In this document: one piece after another, positions 47,523 through 56,642 of the stretch
Layout of the letters: the number at the start of each line of letters is the position of its first letter
Position numbering within the stretch: position 1 is the stretch's first letter
Origin: Granulicella sp. L46
GTDB taxonomy: Bacteria; Acidobacteriota; Terriglobia; Terriglobales; Acidobacteriaceae
Length of the DNA stretch: 64,000 nt
Direction of reading: 5' to 3'
NCBI RefSeq assembly: GCF_009765785.1
Contig: NZ_LMUT01000003.1
Location: 607,570 to 671,569 of the forward strand
The notes under the pieces: generated by a model
The model's input: only the letters and a program-made list of their open reading frames with translations
Told to the model about the DNA's origin: nothing
Databases searched by the model: none
Program-made: the position numbers and the translations under genes

Positions 47523-48698
47523 GTGAAGAAGATCGCCGTCCTCGGCTCAACCGGCTCCATCGGCCAGAGCACCCTAAGCATCTGCGAGTCCCACCCCGAC
47601 CGCTTCCATCCCATCGCGTTCGCCGCCGGCTCCAACCTCGACATCGTCTTCGAGCAGTGCCAGCGCTGGCGCCCACAGATAGTCTCCGTCGCCACCGAAC
47701 CCCTGGCAGACAAGCTCTCAACCCGCCTCAAACAAAACGGCCTCACCGGTATAGAAGTCGTCCACGGCACGGCCGGCACAGTCCGCGTCGCCACCCTCCC
47801 CGCCGTAGACTTTGTAGTCGCGGCCATCGTGGGAGTAGCCGGCCTCGAAGCCACCTACGCCGCCGTTCTCTCCGGCAAAACGGTAGGCCTCGCTAACAAG
47901 GAATGTCTCGTAGCCGCCGGCGACCTAATCCTCGCCGCCGCCCGCGAACACAACGTAGACCTACTCCCCATCGACTCCGAGCACAACGCCATCCACCAAT
48001 GCCTCCGCGCCGGCACCGCCGCCGAAGTCAAACAAATCTGGCTAACCGCATCCGGCGGCCCCTTCCGCAACACCCCGCTAGCCGACTTCGACCGCATCAC
48101 CCCCGCCCAGGCCCTCAAGCATCCCACCTGGGTCATGGGCCAGCGCATCACGATCGACTCCGCCACCATGCTCAACAAGGGCCTCGAAATCATCGAAGCT
48201 TGCCGCCTCTTCAACCTTCCTCCCTCGCGCGTCAAGGTAACCGTCCACCCCCAATCCACCATCCATTCCTTAGTCGAGTACATCGACGGCAGCATCCTCG
48301 CCCAAATCTCCGTCACCGACATGCGCCTCCCCATCCTCTACGCCCTCTCCTGGCCCGACCGCGTCGCCAGCGACCTCACCTTCGACCTCGCCCATCTCTC
48401 CCAACTCGACTTCCAGACCCCCAACTTCGCCCGCTTCCCCTGCCTCCGCCTCGCCTACGAAGCCGCCGCAGCCTCGCAGAATCACTGCATTGCCCTCAAC
48501 GCAGCCGACGAGATCGCCGTAGCCGCCTTCCTCAACGGTCAACTCTCCTTCAACGGCATTCCGCGTACAATCGAAAGGGTGCTGGCGCTAACCACTAGTG
48601 GTTCTCCTGCGTCCATCCCGGAGGTCCTCGCCGCCGATCTCCTTGCCCGCGAACAAGCCTCCGAGCTCGTCGCGAATTCTCAAGTTTTTTCATCCTGA
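47523..48698 (+). CDS. dxr: 1-deoxy-D-xylulose 5-phosphate reductoisomerase
   Basis: The 391-residue product makes MEP, the committed step of the non-mevalonate isoprenoid pathway. Motifs are VLGSTGSIGQSTL for NADPH, IVGVAGLEATYAA, the metal/substrate segment LLPIDSEHNAIHQCL, TASGGPFR, and ITIDSATMLNKGLEIIEA with VHPQSTIHS. The usual NKES sequence reads NKEC, a conservative change. It starts with GTG. rseP follows after 60 bases, the common dxr-rseP pairing, and a prenyl synthase that uses the pathway's products lies at 59 kb. Confidence 0.97.
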   Translation: MKKIAVLGSTGSIGQSTLSICESHPDRFHPIAFAAGSNLDIVFEQCQRWRPQIVSVATEPLADKLSTRLKQNGLTGIEVVHGTAGTVRVATLPAVDFVVAAIVGVAGLEATYAAVLSGKTVGLANKECLVAAGDLILAAAREHNVDLLPIDSEHNAIHQCLRAGTAAEVKQIWLTASGGPFRNTPLADFDRITPAQALKHPTWVMGQRITIDSATMLNKGLEIIEACRLFNLPPSRVKVTVHPQSTIHSLVEYIDGSILAQISVTDMRLPILYALSWPDRVASDLTFDLAHLSQLDFQTPNFARFPCLRLAYEAAAASQNHCIALNAADEIAVAAFLNGQLSFNGIPRTIERVLALTTSGSPASIPEVLAADLLAREQASELVANSQVFSS

Positions 48699-48758
48699 TC
48701 AAAGGAATATTTCGCTCAACCTGCCGATCTTCTTCTCTAAGGTTCCCGCGTAGTCCGC

Positions 48759-50132
48759 ATGCATATTCTCCTCGTCATCATTGAATTCGCTATCGTCCTT
48801 GGATTCCTCGTCCTGATTCACGAGCTCGGCCACTTCATCGTTGCCAAGCTCTGCGGCGTCCGCGTTGAAACCTTTTCCATCGGCTTCGGCCCCCGCCTCG
48901 TCGGCTTCCGCTACGGCGACACCGACTACCGCATCTCCATCCTCCCCGTCGGCGGTTACGTCAAAATGGCCGGCGAACTCGGCGGAGACGGCGATGTCTT
49001 GCATGCTGGCATTCAATCTCTCCCGCCCGTGCCCGACGACCTCACCTCCAAGCCCCGCTGGCAAAGAGTCCTCATCGCCGTCGCTGGCCCCATCTCCAAC
49101 TTCCTCGTCGCCTTTGTCCTGCTCTTTGTAGTAGCCCATTACCACCACGAAGTCGACCAGTACCTCACCGGCGCCGCAATCGTCGACTATGTCCCCCAAG
49201 GAACCGCCGCAGCCAGCGCCGGCATCACCGCAGGCGACGTCATCACCCGCTACAACCGCATCGCCAATCCCAACTGGGAACAGATCCTCGAAGAGTCCGC
49301 CCTCAACCTCAACCGGCCCCTTCCCATCGCCTTCAACCACAACGGCCAGACCCTAACCAGCACCCTCACCATCACCGTTCCGCCCAATACCGAGTTTGGT
49401 GTAGACGACGTCGCCAACGTAGGCCTCATCCCTCGCATGGATCCCGGCCCCATCAACGTGCTCTCCGTAACCGGGGGAACTCCCGCCGATCGCGCCGGGC
49501 TGCAGGCTGGCGACCAACTCCTCACCATCAACGGGTTTCGCCCCCACTCGGTCTACGCCCTGCTGGCCTACCTCAAGGACAACAAGGGCGCCGCCGACAC
49601 CCTCGGCATCCTCCGCAACGGCCAGCCCCTTACCCTCACCGCCACTCCTGAAAAGATGGAAACCCCAGGCGCCGCCGATCAATACCGCCTGGGCTTCACC
49701 TATCGCCCGCCACCGGCCGACATCGAACACCTCCCCGTCGGCATGGCCATGGAGCAGTCCCTCAAGGACAATCGCGAAGGCTCCATGCTCATCCTCCGCG
49801 TCATCAAGGGCCTCTTCACCCGCCACGTAGCCGTCAATCAAATGATGGGTCCGGTCGGCATGGCGCAACAGATCGACATCGCCACCCAGATGGGGATCTG
49901 GCCGCTGCTCAACCTGGTCAGCATCATCTCCCTCAACCTCGGCATCTTCAACCTGATGCCCTTCCCCCTCCTCGACGGCGGCATGATCCTCTTCCTCATC
50001 GTAGAAAGCATCATGCGCCGCGACGTCAATCAGCAGTTCAAGGAAATCGTCTACCAGGTAGCCTTCGTCTGCATCATCCTCTTCGCCTTCTTCGTAATCT
50101 TCAACGACATCACCAAGCTCCACCTGCACTAG
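48759..50132 (+). CDS. rseP: Site-2 protease RseP
   Basis: The 457-residue intramembrane zinc protease cleaves anti-sigma factors and remnant signal peptides. The first membrane helix carries H21-E22-L-G-H25 (IHELGHFIVAK). The two PDZ domains lie near 150-225 and 240-320 (GGTPADRAGLQAGDQLLTING). The last helices carry NLMPFPLLDGGMIL, the NxxPxPxLDGG motif with the third zinc ligand. Four membrane segments are present and the length is normal. It follows dxr closely and may share its promoter. Confidence 0.96.
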   Translation: MHILLVIIEFAIVLGFLVLIHELGHFIVAKLCGVRVETFSIGFGPRLVGFRYGDTDYRISILPVGGYVKMAGELGGDGDVLHAGIQSLPPVPDDLTSKPRWQRVLIAVAGPISNFLVAFVLLFVVAHYHHEVDQYLTGAAIVDYVPQGTAAASAGITAGDVITRYNRIANPNWEQILEESALNLNRPLPIAFNHNGQTLTSTLTITVPPNTEFGVDDVANVGLIPRMDPGPINVLSVTGGTPADRAGLQAGDQLLTINGFRPHSVYALLAYLKDNKGAADTLGILRNGQPLTLTATPEKMETPGAADQYRLGFTYRPPPADIEHLPVGMAMEQSLKDNREGSMLILRVIKGLFTRHVAVNQMMGPVGMAQQIDIATQMGIWPLLNLVSIISLNLGIFNLMPFPLLDGGMILFLIVESIMRRDVNQQFKEIVYQVAFVCIILFAFFVIFNDITKLHLH

Positions 50133-50465
50133 CAGCCAGCGCCTAACTTTTAGATCTGGCTTCGCGCCCACGAACTCCGAACACCGAGCTTCGAGCTTCG
50201 AGCTTCGAGCTTCGAGCTTCGAGCTTCGAGCTCTTTAGATCAAACCGCGTGCCTCCACCGATGCCGTCATCCTAGAGCGAAGCGAAGGATCCCTGTATTG
50301 GCTGTTGCTGCCCTTGCCGCTGCTTCTGAGATAGGTCCGGGCTTCAGCCCGGACACTAACGGAACACCCAACCACCGGGCTTTAGCCCCTGGGACATTCC
50401 CTCTATCCTCGCTGCCAGTCAGTCCGCAGCCGGGCAATGGAATCTGCCGTTGCCTTAGCTAAGAC
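50133..50465. repeat. Intergenic region with heptamer array, GTCAT element and twin hairpins
   Basis: GAGCTTC is repeated six times in tandem at 50186-50227. A GTCAT element begins at 50266 (ends CTGTATT). GTCCGGGCTTCAGCCCGGAC at 50335-50354 is a perfect palindromic hairpin, followed by a second GGGCTTTAGCCCC near 50376. The same twin-hairpin order occurs near 56.4 kb. No gene is visible. Confidence 0.75.
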
Positions 50466-51473
50466 CTAGGCGCCGCTCTTCTCCAACTCCGCCACAATCT
50501 CCCCCACCGCCGCTCTAGCCTCATCTTCCTTATCCACCGCGAAGCTGATCGCCCCCACGCGCGCGTGTCCCCCGCCCCCATACCGCTCGCAGATCGCCGC
50601 AATATTCGCCAACTCTCCCACATCCTTCGTCGTCCAGGGATTCGTCCCCACGCTCACCTTCGTCCGAAAGCTAGACTTCGACAGCCCCACGTTATACGTC
50701 CCCTCCGGAAACAAATAGTACGGAATAAATTTGTTATATCCCTCCGTAGGCTGGTCCGTAATATCAAAACGAATCACGCCGCGCTCACACACCGCCCGCT
50801 CGCGAATCAACTCCAGCACCGCAAAATGCTGCTCCAATAACGGCCCCAGCAACTCCTGCACAAACGGCTGATCAAGCACCTGTTGCAACGGCATCTCGGT
50901 CAGCAGCGGAATAAATTTCTTCGAGACCGATTCCCCATCCTCATCCGGCGCGCTCTCAATCACCATGGTCAACTTCATCGCCGGCTCGGCCATCTCCACC
51001 GCGGCCTTCGCGCTCTCATACTTCGCGCCGTCCACGATATTCGCCCAATAGATCAGCTCCCGAAACGGCACCATATCCATCCCGAACTTCGTCTGCGCCA
51101 CATGCGCAATCAAGCCTGTACAGCTCGTGTACGCAGGATCGAAGAACTGCCGCATCGTCTCGGACCCATCCATCTGCCCACGCCGAAACCTCTCCTCATC
51201 CTTCACCGTCATAAACGCCGACAGATGATGATCGAACCACCAGGTCAGCTTCGGTGACGCCGAGTACTTGAAATCCACAATCGCATTCTCACCCCGCGCC
51301 TCAAACCAACTCTCCTCAAACAACGACCCCGCACGATGCACCAACCCCTGGTACGCATAGCGCCACGCGGACCCGTCCGCGGCCTTCACGCACTCCGTGT
51401 GGAACCGTGTAAACATCGCCGCCGAACAAGCGCCGTCAAAACATTTATCGTGATAAAAAACTCTGCAGTTCAC
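50466..51473 (-). CDS. DHH-like phosphoesterase
   Basis: The 335-residue product has FYHDKCFDGACSAAM at the N terminus, AIVDFKYS, WWFDHHLSAF (the DHH motif) and GGGGHARVGAISF at the C terminus, the layout of DHH/DHHA1 phosphoesterases such as nanoRNases and oligoribonucleases. Acidic and His residues in these motifs bind Mn2+. The substrate is unknown; nucleotide phosphodiesters are likely from family. GTG 51473 directly precedes NCRVFYHD and has GGGGCGAC upstream. The frame extends to 51536, but the added residues do not look native. The gene is divergent from the CPBP protease gene. Confidence 0.78.
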   Translation of the reverse strand: MNCRVFYHDKCFDGACSAAMFTRFHTECVKAADGSAWRYAYQGLVHRAGSLFEESWFEARGENAIVDFKYSASPKLTWWFDHHLSAFMTVKDEERFRRGQMDGSETMRQFFDPAYTSCTGLIAHVAQTKFGMDMVPFRELIYWANIVDGAKYESAKAAVEMAEPAMKLTMVIESAPDEDGESVSKKFIPLLTEMPLQQVLDQPFVQELLGPLLEQHFAVLELIRERAVCERGVIRFDITDQPTEGYNKFIPYYLFPEGTYNVGLSKSSFRTKVSVGTNPWTTKDVGELANIAAICERYGGGGHARVGAISFAVDKEDEARAAVGEIVAELEKSGA

Positions 51474-51610
51474 GTCGCCCCGCCCCTCTGGATTTCCGAA
51501 TACACCCACAGCATATCTGACCCACCACGAAACCATCGCGCTCCCCCACGCGTATCATCGTGAACATCTTCATCTCTCCACCACAAACCCACTCCAGAGA
51601 AACCCCACGC

Positions 51611-52711
51611 ATGGACATGACACCCCCGCAACACCCCTCCGACCCGACAACCATCCCCCTCCCGCCGTCCGCGCAGGACGTGACGGTTGCACCCAAACCG
51701 AACACGATATTCTTTGGCCGCTTCGGCCTTCGCGCCGGATGGTCGATCGCAATCTTCGTCATCATCGTCGCCATCGTCGTCACCCTCAGCGGCATCTTCT
51801 CTGTCGCCGCCACCGGCCAGCTCAAAGAGATGATCGCCGCCCGCGCTCAAGCACAAGCGCATCCCCAGGCGCACCCCGTCCACCCAACCGTCCCCTTTCA
51901 GCCAACGCTGGTCATCGTGAATGACGGCCTCACCTTCCTCGGCATGCTCGGCCTCTGCTGGTTCTTCTCCCGCGGCGAGCGCCGCCGCCTCGGCGTCTAC
52001 GGCATCGGAGCTTCTCGCCGCAGCGACTTCTTCTTCGGAGCCTTTTGGGGCCTCGTCGCTCTCTCCGCTCTTGTCCTGCTCCTTCATTCCCTCCACCTGC
52101 TGTACTTCGATGCGCGCCTCCTCACCGGCACCGCCCTCTGCCTCTACGCCGCCAAGTGGCTCTTCGCCTTTCTCCTCGTCGGCTTCTCAGAGGAGTACAT
52201 GCTCCGCGGTTACCTTCAATTCACCCTCACCCGCGGCGTCTTCGGCCTCGCCGAAAAAATCTCTCCCACCCACGCACGCCTCGTCGCTTTCTGGATCGCC
52301 GCCATCATCATGTCGCTCCTCTTCGGTGTCCTCCACCTCGGCAACTCTGGCGAGAACGCCCTCGGTATCGGCCAGGTCGTCCTCTTCGGCCTCATCTTCA
52401 GCTACACCCTCTGGCGCACCGGCTCCCTCTGGTGGGCCATCGGCTTCCACATGGCATGGGACTGGGCACAGAGCTTCCTCTACGGTGTCCCCGACAGCGG
52501 CAACCTTTCCGTCGGCCGCCTCTTCCAAACCCACGTCGCCGGCAGCCCTCTCCTCTCCGGAGGAGTCGACGGCCCCGAAGGCAGCGTCCTCTGCATCCCC
52601 GTCCTTCTACTCGTCGCCCTTGTCGTTCGCTTCACCACCCGGCCCGGCACACAGCCTCCCCTCGAACCCGACTTCGACCCACTATCCATGCCCGTTCCTC
52701 CGTCCTTCTAA
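51611..52711 (+). CDS. CPBP-family intramembrane metalloprotease
   Basis: The 366-residue product has about seven hydrophobic segments and the CPBP (Abi/CAAX-protease) motifs: GFSEEYMLRGYLQ (EExxxR), FGVLHLGNSGEN (FxxxH) and HMAWDWAQS. Such enzymes process prenylated or other membrane substrates; the target is unknown. The N-terminal cytoplasmic tail contains PSAQD, encoded by the dispersed 15-mer CCGTCCGCGCAGGAC at 51665. ATG 51611 is preferred; an in-frame GTG at 51560 would add 17 residues. Confidence 0.86.
   Translation: MDMTPPQHPSDPTTIPLPPSAQDVTVAPKPNTIFFGRFGLRAGWSIAIFVIIVAIVVTLSGIFSVAATGQLKEMIAARAQAQAHPQAHPVHPTVPFQPTLVIVNDGLTFLGMLGLCWFFSRGERRRLGVYGIGASRRSDFFFGAFWGLVALSALVLLLHSLHLLYFDARLLTGTALCLYAAKWLFAFLLVGFSEEYMLRGYLQFTLTRGVFGLAEKISPTHARLVAFWIAAIIMSLLFGVLHLGNSGENALGIGQVVLFGLIFSYTLWRTGSLWWAIGFHMAWDWAQSFLYGVPDSGNLSVGRLFQTHVAGSPLLSGGVDGPEGSVLCIPVLLLVALVVRFTTRPGTQPPLEPDFDPLSMPVPPSF
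51665..51679 (+). repeat. CCGTCCGCGCAGGAC element in the CPBP protease gene
   Basis: Exact copy of the 15-mer, in frame as PSAQD within the cytoplasmic N-terminal tail. Confidence 0.85.
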
Positions 52712-52732
52712 TCACCACCGTCCCAGCCCCCG

Positions 52733-52791
52733 CCGTCCGCGCAGGACTTGGGTGCCCCATGTCCCGTTTCTGGGACGTGGGCTCGCACGAT
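52733..52791 (+). repeat. Adjacent 15-mer and GGGTGCCCC hairpin, intergenic
   Basis: CCGTCCGCGCAGGAC (52733-52747) is followed at once by TTGGGTGCCCC and the hairpin CCCATGTCCC-gtttct-GGGACGTGGG. This is the only non-coding copy of the 15-mer and shows the two families side by side. It lies between the protease stop and the acylase start and could act as a weak terminator. Confidence 0.8.
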
Positions 52792-52857
52792 GTCCGCCCA
52801 GCACCACCAACCTCGCCTCACCTCCAACGCCGGCGTGACCTAGAATCGCTCTAGACC

Positions 52858-55800
52858 ATGTATCCCTCCGACTCCGATAACCCAGACGACTCCGCACCCC
52901 TCCGCCACCGCACAAGCTCCCATCTCTCGCCGTCCGCGCAGGACCCGTCCGCGCAGGACCTTGACGACGCCCGCTCGCTAAGGACCACGCGCCTGAGACG
53001 CTGGCTCGGCCGCGTCGCGTTCACCTTCAGCATCCTGCTCGTCCTGTTATTCGTCGCGCTCGCAATAATCGCCGTCTCCCTCCGCCGCGACATGCGCGCC
53101 AACCTCCTCACCAACCAGGGCCTCCTAGACGGCAACGTCCCAGTCTCCGGCCTCTCCGCGCCCGTCACCATCACCCGCGACGCGCAGAGCGTTCCCTCCA
53201 TCCACGCCGCCAACCTCGACGACCTGCTCTTCGCCCAGGGCTACATCACCGCTGCCGACCGTCTCTTCCAGATGGACGCCCTCCGCCGCCACGGTGCCGG
53301 CACCTTAGCCGAGATCCTCGGCCCCTCCCTCATCCAGCACGATCGCGAACAGCGCATCCTCCAGCTCCGCGCCGCCGCCGACCGCGCCGTCGCCGTCCTT
53401 CCCCCCGACCAGCTCCACCAACTCCAGGCCTACGCCCGCGGCATCAACGCCTACATCTCCACCCACAGCGGCGCCAACACGCCGAACACCCTCCCCGTCG
53501 AGTTCCACATCCTCCACTACTCCCCTGAACCCTGGCAGCCCCGCGACTCCATCCTCATCGGCATCATCATGGCCCAGGACCTATCCACCGAATTCCCCAC
53601 CAAGCTCAACCGCGAAGCCTTCTCCGCCAGCCTTCCGCCCAACCTCGTTCCCGATCTCTACCCCGTAGGCTCCTGGCGCGACCATCCCCCCACCCAGCAG
53701 CCGCCAGATCTAACCGCCCCCTCAGCCCCCGTAGAGCAAATCCCCCTCGACCCCACCCAATCCTCCATCAACCCTCAAACCGGGTGCGACCGAGTCCCGC
53801 GTTCCACCAACAAAATCGGGTGCCCCATGTCCCGCTTCTGGGACATGGGTTTGCAGAACGCCAGCAATCTCCCACCAACTCTCGAACCCCCACCGAACCC
53901 AACTCCCGCCGCTCACGCAGGACTAGCATCCCCGCAAGACCTCCTCCGCATTTACGCCGACCTCCGCGCCCACCAATGCAACGGCTGCCGCGACGGCTCC
54001 AATAACTGGGTAGTCGCCGGCAACCACACCGCCACCGGCGCCCCCCTCCTCTCCAACGACATGCACCTCGGCCTAACCGCCCCCGACATCTGGTACGAAG
54101 CCGCCCTCCACGCCGACGGCCCCACGCCTCTCGCGGTCGAAGGCTTCACCCTCCCCGGCGTTCCCTTCGTCATCGTAGGCCGCAACGCCAACATCGCCTG
54201 GGGCTTCACCAACTCAGGCGCCGACGTCCAGGACGTCCTCATCGAGCACCTCCGCAAGAGCGGCTCCGAAACCGAGTACGAGCATCCCGACCACACCTGG
54301 TCCCCCGTCGCCCATCACACCGAACTCATCCACGTTCGCGCCGGCCGCGACGTCACCCTCGACGTCCTCACCACCACCCACACCATCGGCACCACCAACA
54401 TCCAAACCCCGATCATCTCTGCCCTTTATCCCACCGAACACCGCCCCCTCGCTCTAGCCTGGACCGTCTACGATCCCTCCACCCAAACCGCGCCCTTCCT
54501 CGCCATCAACACCGCCACCGACGCCGCCTCCCTCGTCGCCGCCTTCGCCAGCTTCAGCAGCGTCTCGCAAAACCTCGTCTACGCCGACGCGCACCACATC
54601 GGCTACCACCTCCTCGGCCGCATCCCCATCCGCGGACCCGCCACCCAGCGCCCCCGCACCACCCAACCCTTCATCCTACCCAACACCACCCCCCCTCAAG
54701 ACGAACAAGACGAGTCCGGCGACAACCCCTCCGCCTCCCTCCCCCACCCCCAAGCCATCCTCGCCTCTTTCTCCCCCACAATGTCGTCATCTCGACCGAA
54801 GCGCGCAGCGCGTAGTGGAGAGACCCCTGTATTTGCACTCGTCAGCACCCCGCAGCAATCTCCGTCATCTCGACCGGAGCGCGCAGCGCGTAGTGGAGAG
54901 ACCCCTGTATTTGCACTCGTCAGCACCCGCAATAACGCTGTCATCCTGAGCGCAGCGCAGCGCAGCCGAAGGACCCCGAAGATTCCAGTCCCACCCACGC
55001 CCTCGACCCCTTCCACCACGACGGTCCCCACAACCCCCACCGTCGCCTACACCATCGGCTCTCCCCTCTCCCCCATCCCCGTCGACGCCCTAGACCTCAC
55101 CCAATCCTGGTCCGGCTACATCCCCTACGACGCCCTCCCCTCCGTCCTAGACCCCACCTCCGGCATCCTCGCCACCGCCAACGCTCGCATCGCCCCCGAC
55201 GACTACCCCTACTACATCTCCAACAACTGGGCCGATCCCTACCGCGTCGAGCGCATCAACCACCTCCTCGACGCCAGCGTCACCGCCAACCACCCACTAA
55301 CCCCCGCCGACATGCTCCGCATCCAGATGGACGTCCACTCCGAGTTCGATCTACTCGTAGCCCAGCGCCTCGCCTACGCCCTCGACCACAGTTCGCTAAC
55401 CCACAAGGACGCGCGCCTCTTACAAGCCGCCAACATCCTGCGCGGCTGGAACGGCGACGTCTCCGCCGACTCCCCCGCCGCCGCCATCACCTCCGCCGCC
55501 TATCACGAGATCTGGTCCATGCTCCTCGCGCCCCAACTCCGCGACTACGCCAACGCCCGCTACCACCTCAAGCTTGACGACGTACGGTTGACGCGCATCC
55601 TCAATCTCTACACCTGGGACGAAGACCGCACCGCCCTCGAGCAGCTCCTCCAGAACACCCCCGCCCGCTGGCTCCCGCAAGGCTACTCCAACTGGAACGA
55701 TCTCCTCGCGATCTCCGTAGAACGCGGCCTCCACTTCATGAACGCGCCTCGCGACCTCTCTACCCTCACCTACGGCTCCGCGCACCCCATCGACATCGCT

Positions 55801-56112
55801 CACCCCATCTTCGGCAGCCACAGCCCCATCAGCACCATGCTCGGAGTAGCCACCGGCTCCGGCTTCCATCCCAACGGCGGCGACTCGACGACAGTCAAAG
55901 CGGCAGGCCTCCACTTCGGCCCCAGCGAGCGCTTCACCGCCGACCTCGCCGACCCCGATAACACCCACGCCAACATCCCCACCGGCGAATCCGGCAACCC
56001 AGCCAGCCCCTCGTTCCTCGACCAATTCCAACCCTGGCTCCAGGGCACCACCTTCACCCTCCCCCTAACCCACCCCACCATCCAACACACCCTAACCCTA
56101 ACGCCGCAGTAG
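52858..56112 (+). CDS. Penicillin-acylase-family Ntn hydrolase with repeat insertions
   Basis: The 1084-residue product is longer than the usual 750-850. A cytoplasmic N terminus and one membrane anchor (VAFTFSILLVLLFVALAIIAV) precede the alpha-chain region (SVPSIHAANLDDLLFAQGYI...ADRLFQMDALRRHGAGTLAEILG). The autocatalytic Ser381 lies in CRDGSNNWVVAG, with LLSNDMHLGL after it, so self-processing and amide hydrolysis are expected. Non-family segments are encoded by dispersed repeats: PSAQDPSAQD at residues 25-34, a GGGTGCCCC hairpin around 321-333, and a 64-base direct repeat plus a GTCAT element around 643-708. The natural substrate could be an acyl-homoserine lactone or acyl peptide. Confidence 0.9.
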   Translation: MYPSDSDNPDDSAPLRHRTSSHLSPSAQDPSAQDLDDARSLRTTRLRRWLGRVAFTFSILLVLLFVALAIIAVSLRRDMRANLLTNQGLLDGNVPVSGLSAPVTITRDAQSVPSIHAANLDDLLFAQGYITAADRLFQMDALRRHGAGTLAEILGPSLIQHDREQRILQLRAAADRAVAVLPPDQLHQLQAYARGINAYISTHSGANTPNTLPVEFHILHYSPEPWQPRDSILIGIIMAQDLSTEFPTKLNREAFSASLPPNLVPDLYPVGSWRDHPPTQQPPDLTAPSAPVEQIPLDPTQSSINPQTGCDRVPRSTNKIGCPMSRFWDMGLQNASNLPPTLEPPPNPTPAAHAGLASPQDLLRIYADLRAHQCNGCRDGSNNWVVAGNHTATGAPLLSNDMHLGLTAPDIWYEAALHADGPTPLAVEGFTLPGVPFVIVGRNANIAWGFTNSGADVQDVLIEHLRKSGSETEYEHPDHTWSPVAHHTELIHVRAGRDVTLDVLTTTHTIGTTNIQTPIISALYPTEHRPLALAWTVYDPSTQTAPFLAINTATDAASLVAAFASFSSVSQNLVYADAHHIGYHLLGRIPIRGPATQRPRTTQPFILPNTTPPQDEQDESGDNPSASLPHPQAILASFSPTMSSSRPKRAARSGETPVFALVSTPQQSPSSRPERAARSGETPVFALVSTRNNAVILSAAQRSRRTPKIPVPPTPSTPSTTTVPTTPTVAYTIGSPLSPIPVDALDLTQSWSGYIPYDALPSVLDPTSGILATANARIAPDDYPYYISNNWADPYRVERINHLLDASVTANHPLTPADMLRIQMDVHSEFDLLVAQRLAYALDHSSLTHKDARLLQAANILRGWNGDVSADSPAAAITSAAYHEIWSMLLAPQLRDYANARYHLKLDDVRLTRILNLYTWDEDRTALEQLLQNTPARWLPQGYSNWNDLLAISVERGLHFMNAPRDLSTLTYGSAHPIDIAHPIFGSHSPISTMLGVATGSGFHPNGGDSTTVKAAGLHFGPSERFTADLADPDNTHANIPTGESGNPASPSFLDQFQPWLQGTTFTLPLTHPTIQHTLTLTPQ
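52930..52959 (+). repeat. Two tandem CCGTCCGCGCAGGAC copies in the acylase gene
   Basis: The 15-mer occurs twice back to back (52930-52944 and 52945-52959), giving PSAQDPSAQD in the cytoplasmic N terminus. Confidence 0.88.
53818..53859 (+). repeat. GGGTGCCCC hairpin inside the acylase gene
   Basis: GGGTGCCCC leads into CCCATGTCCC-gcttct-GGGACATGGG and the tail TTTGCAGAACGCC, shared with the copy at 58.03 kb. It is translated as GCPMSRFWDMGLQN. Confidence 0.85.
54786..54980 (+). repeat. 64-bp direct repeat plus GTCAT element inside the acylase gene
   Basis: Bases 54786-54849 and 54864-54927 are 64-base direct copies with one mismatch. Each starts GTCATCTCGACCG, has an AGCGCGCAGCGCG core and TCTC/GAGA arms, and reads through CCCCTGTATTTGCAC. 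A further GTCAT element runs 54939-54980. All are translated, giving Arg/Ser-rich segments foreign to the family. Confidence 0.88.
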
Positions 56113-56642
56113 CAAGCTCCTAGCTTCCAGCTCTTCGCTCGTCGCTTCTAGTTGTTATCGCCGCCCAGAATCCCGTCATCCTCGAGCGAAGCGAAGGACC
56201 CCTGTATTGGTCGTTGCAGTTGCGTTTGCTCTTGCTCAGGCAGCTGCATTTCCGGCAGTCATCTCGCGGGATCCGCTTCTTCTCTTACCCTTGCCCGTGC
56301 TTCTTCTTTACCTCGTCCTTGCTCTCCTTTGCCCTCGCCGTTGCCTCTTCTTTCGCCCTTGCCCTTGCCTCTGAGATAGGTCCGGGCTTTAGCCCGGACA
56401 ATCACCGCTCACCTAGACAAAGGGCTTTAGCCCCGGGCCGTTGTCCTTGCCTTTCTTTCTGTCATTCCCTTTGGGAATCTGCTTCTTCTTTTGCCTTTGC
56501 CCCCGGCTGTTGCTCTTGCCCTAGCTTTTCTGGCCGTCATTCCGACCCTGAGCGAAGCCGAAGGGGAGGAACCTGCTTCTCGCTCGCGCAGCGAGCGCCC
56601 GTTCTCGCCTTAGCCAGAGCTAAGAGCTAAACGCTTTCTCGA
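56113..56642. repeat. 530-bp intergenic repeat mosaic
   Basis: No gene is visible. GTCAT elements begin at 56175 (CTCGAGCGAAGCGAAGGA core), near 56258, at 56461 (ATTCCC-ttt-GGGAAT) and at 56536 (CCCTGAGCGAAGCCGAAGGG inner arms). GTCCGGGCTTTAGCCCGGAC at 56380-56399 and GGGCTTTAGCCCC at 56422-56434 are the twin hairpins also seen at 50.3 kb. TTGCCTT-type hexamers fill the gaps. Confidence 0.78.
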
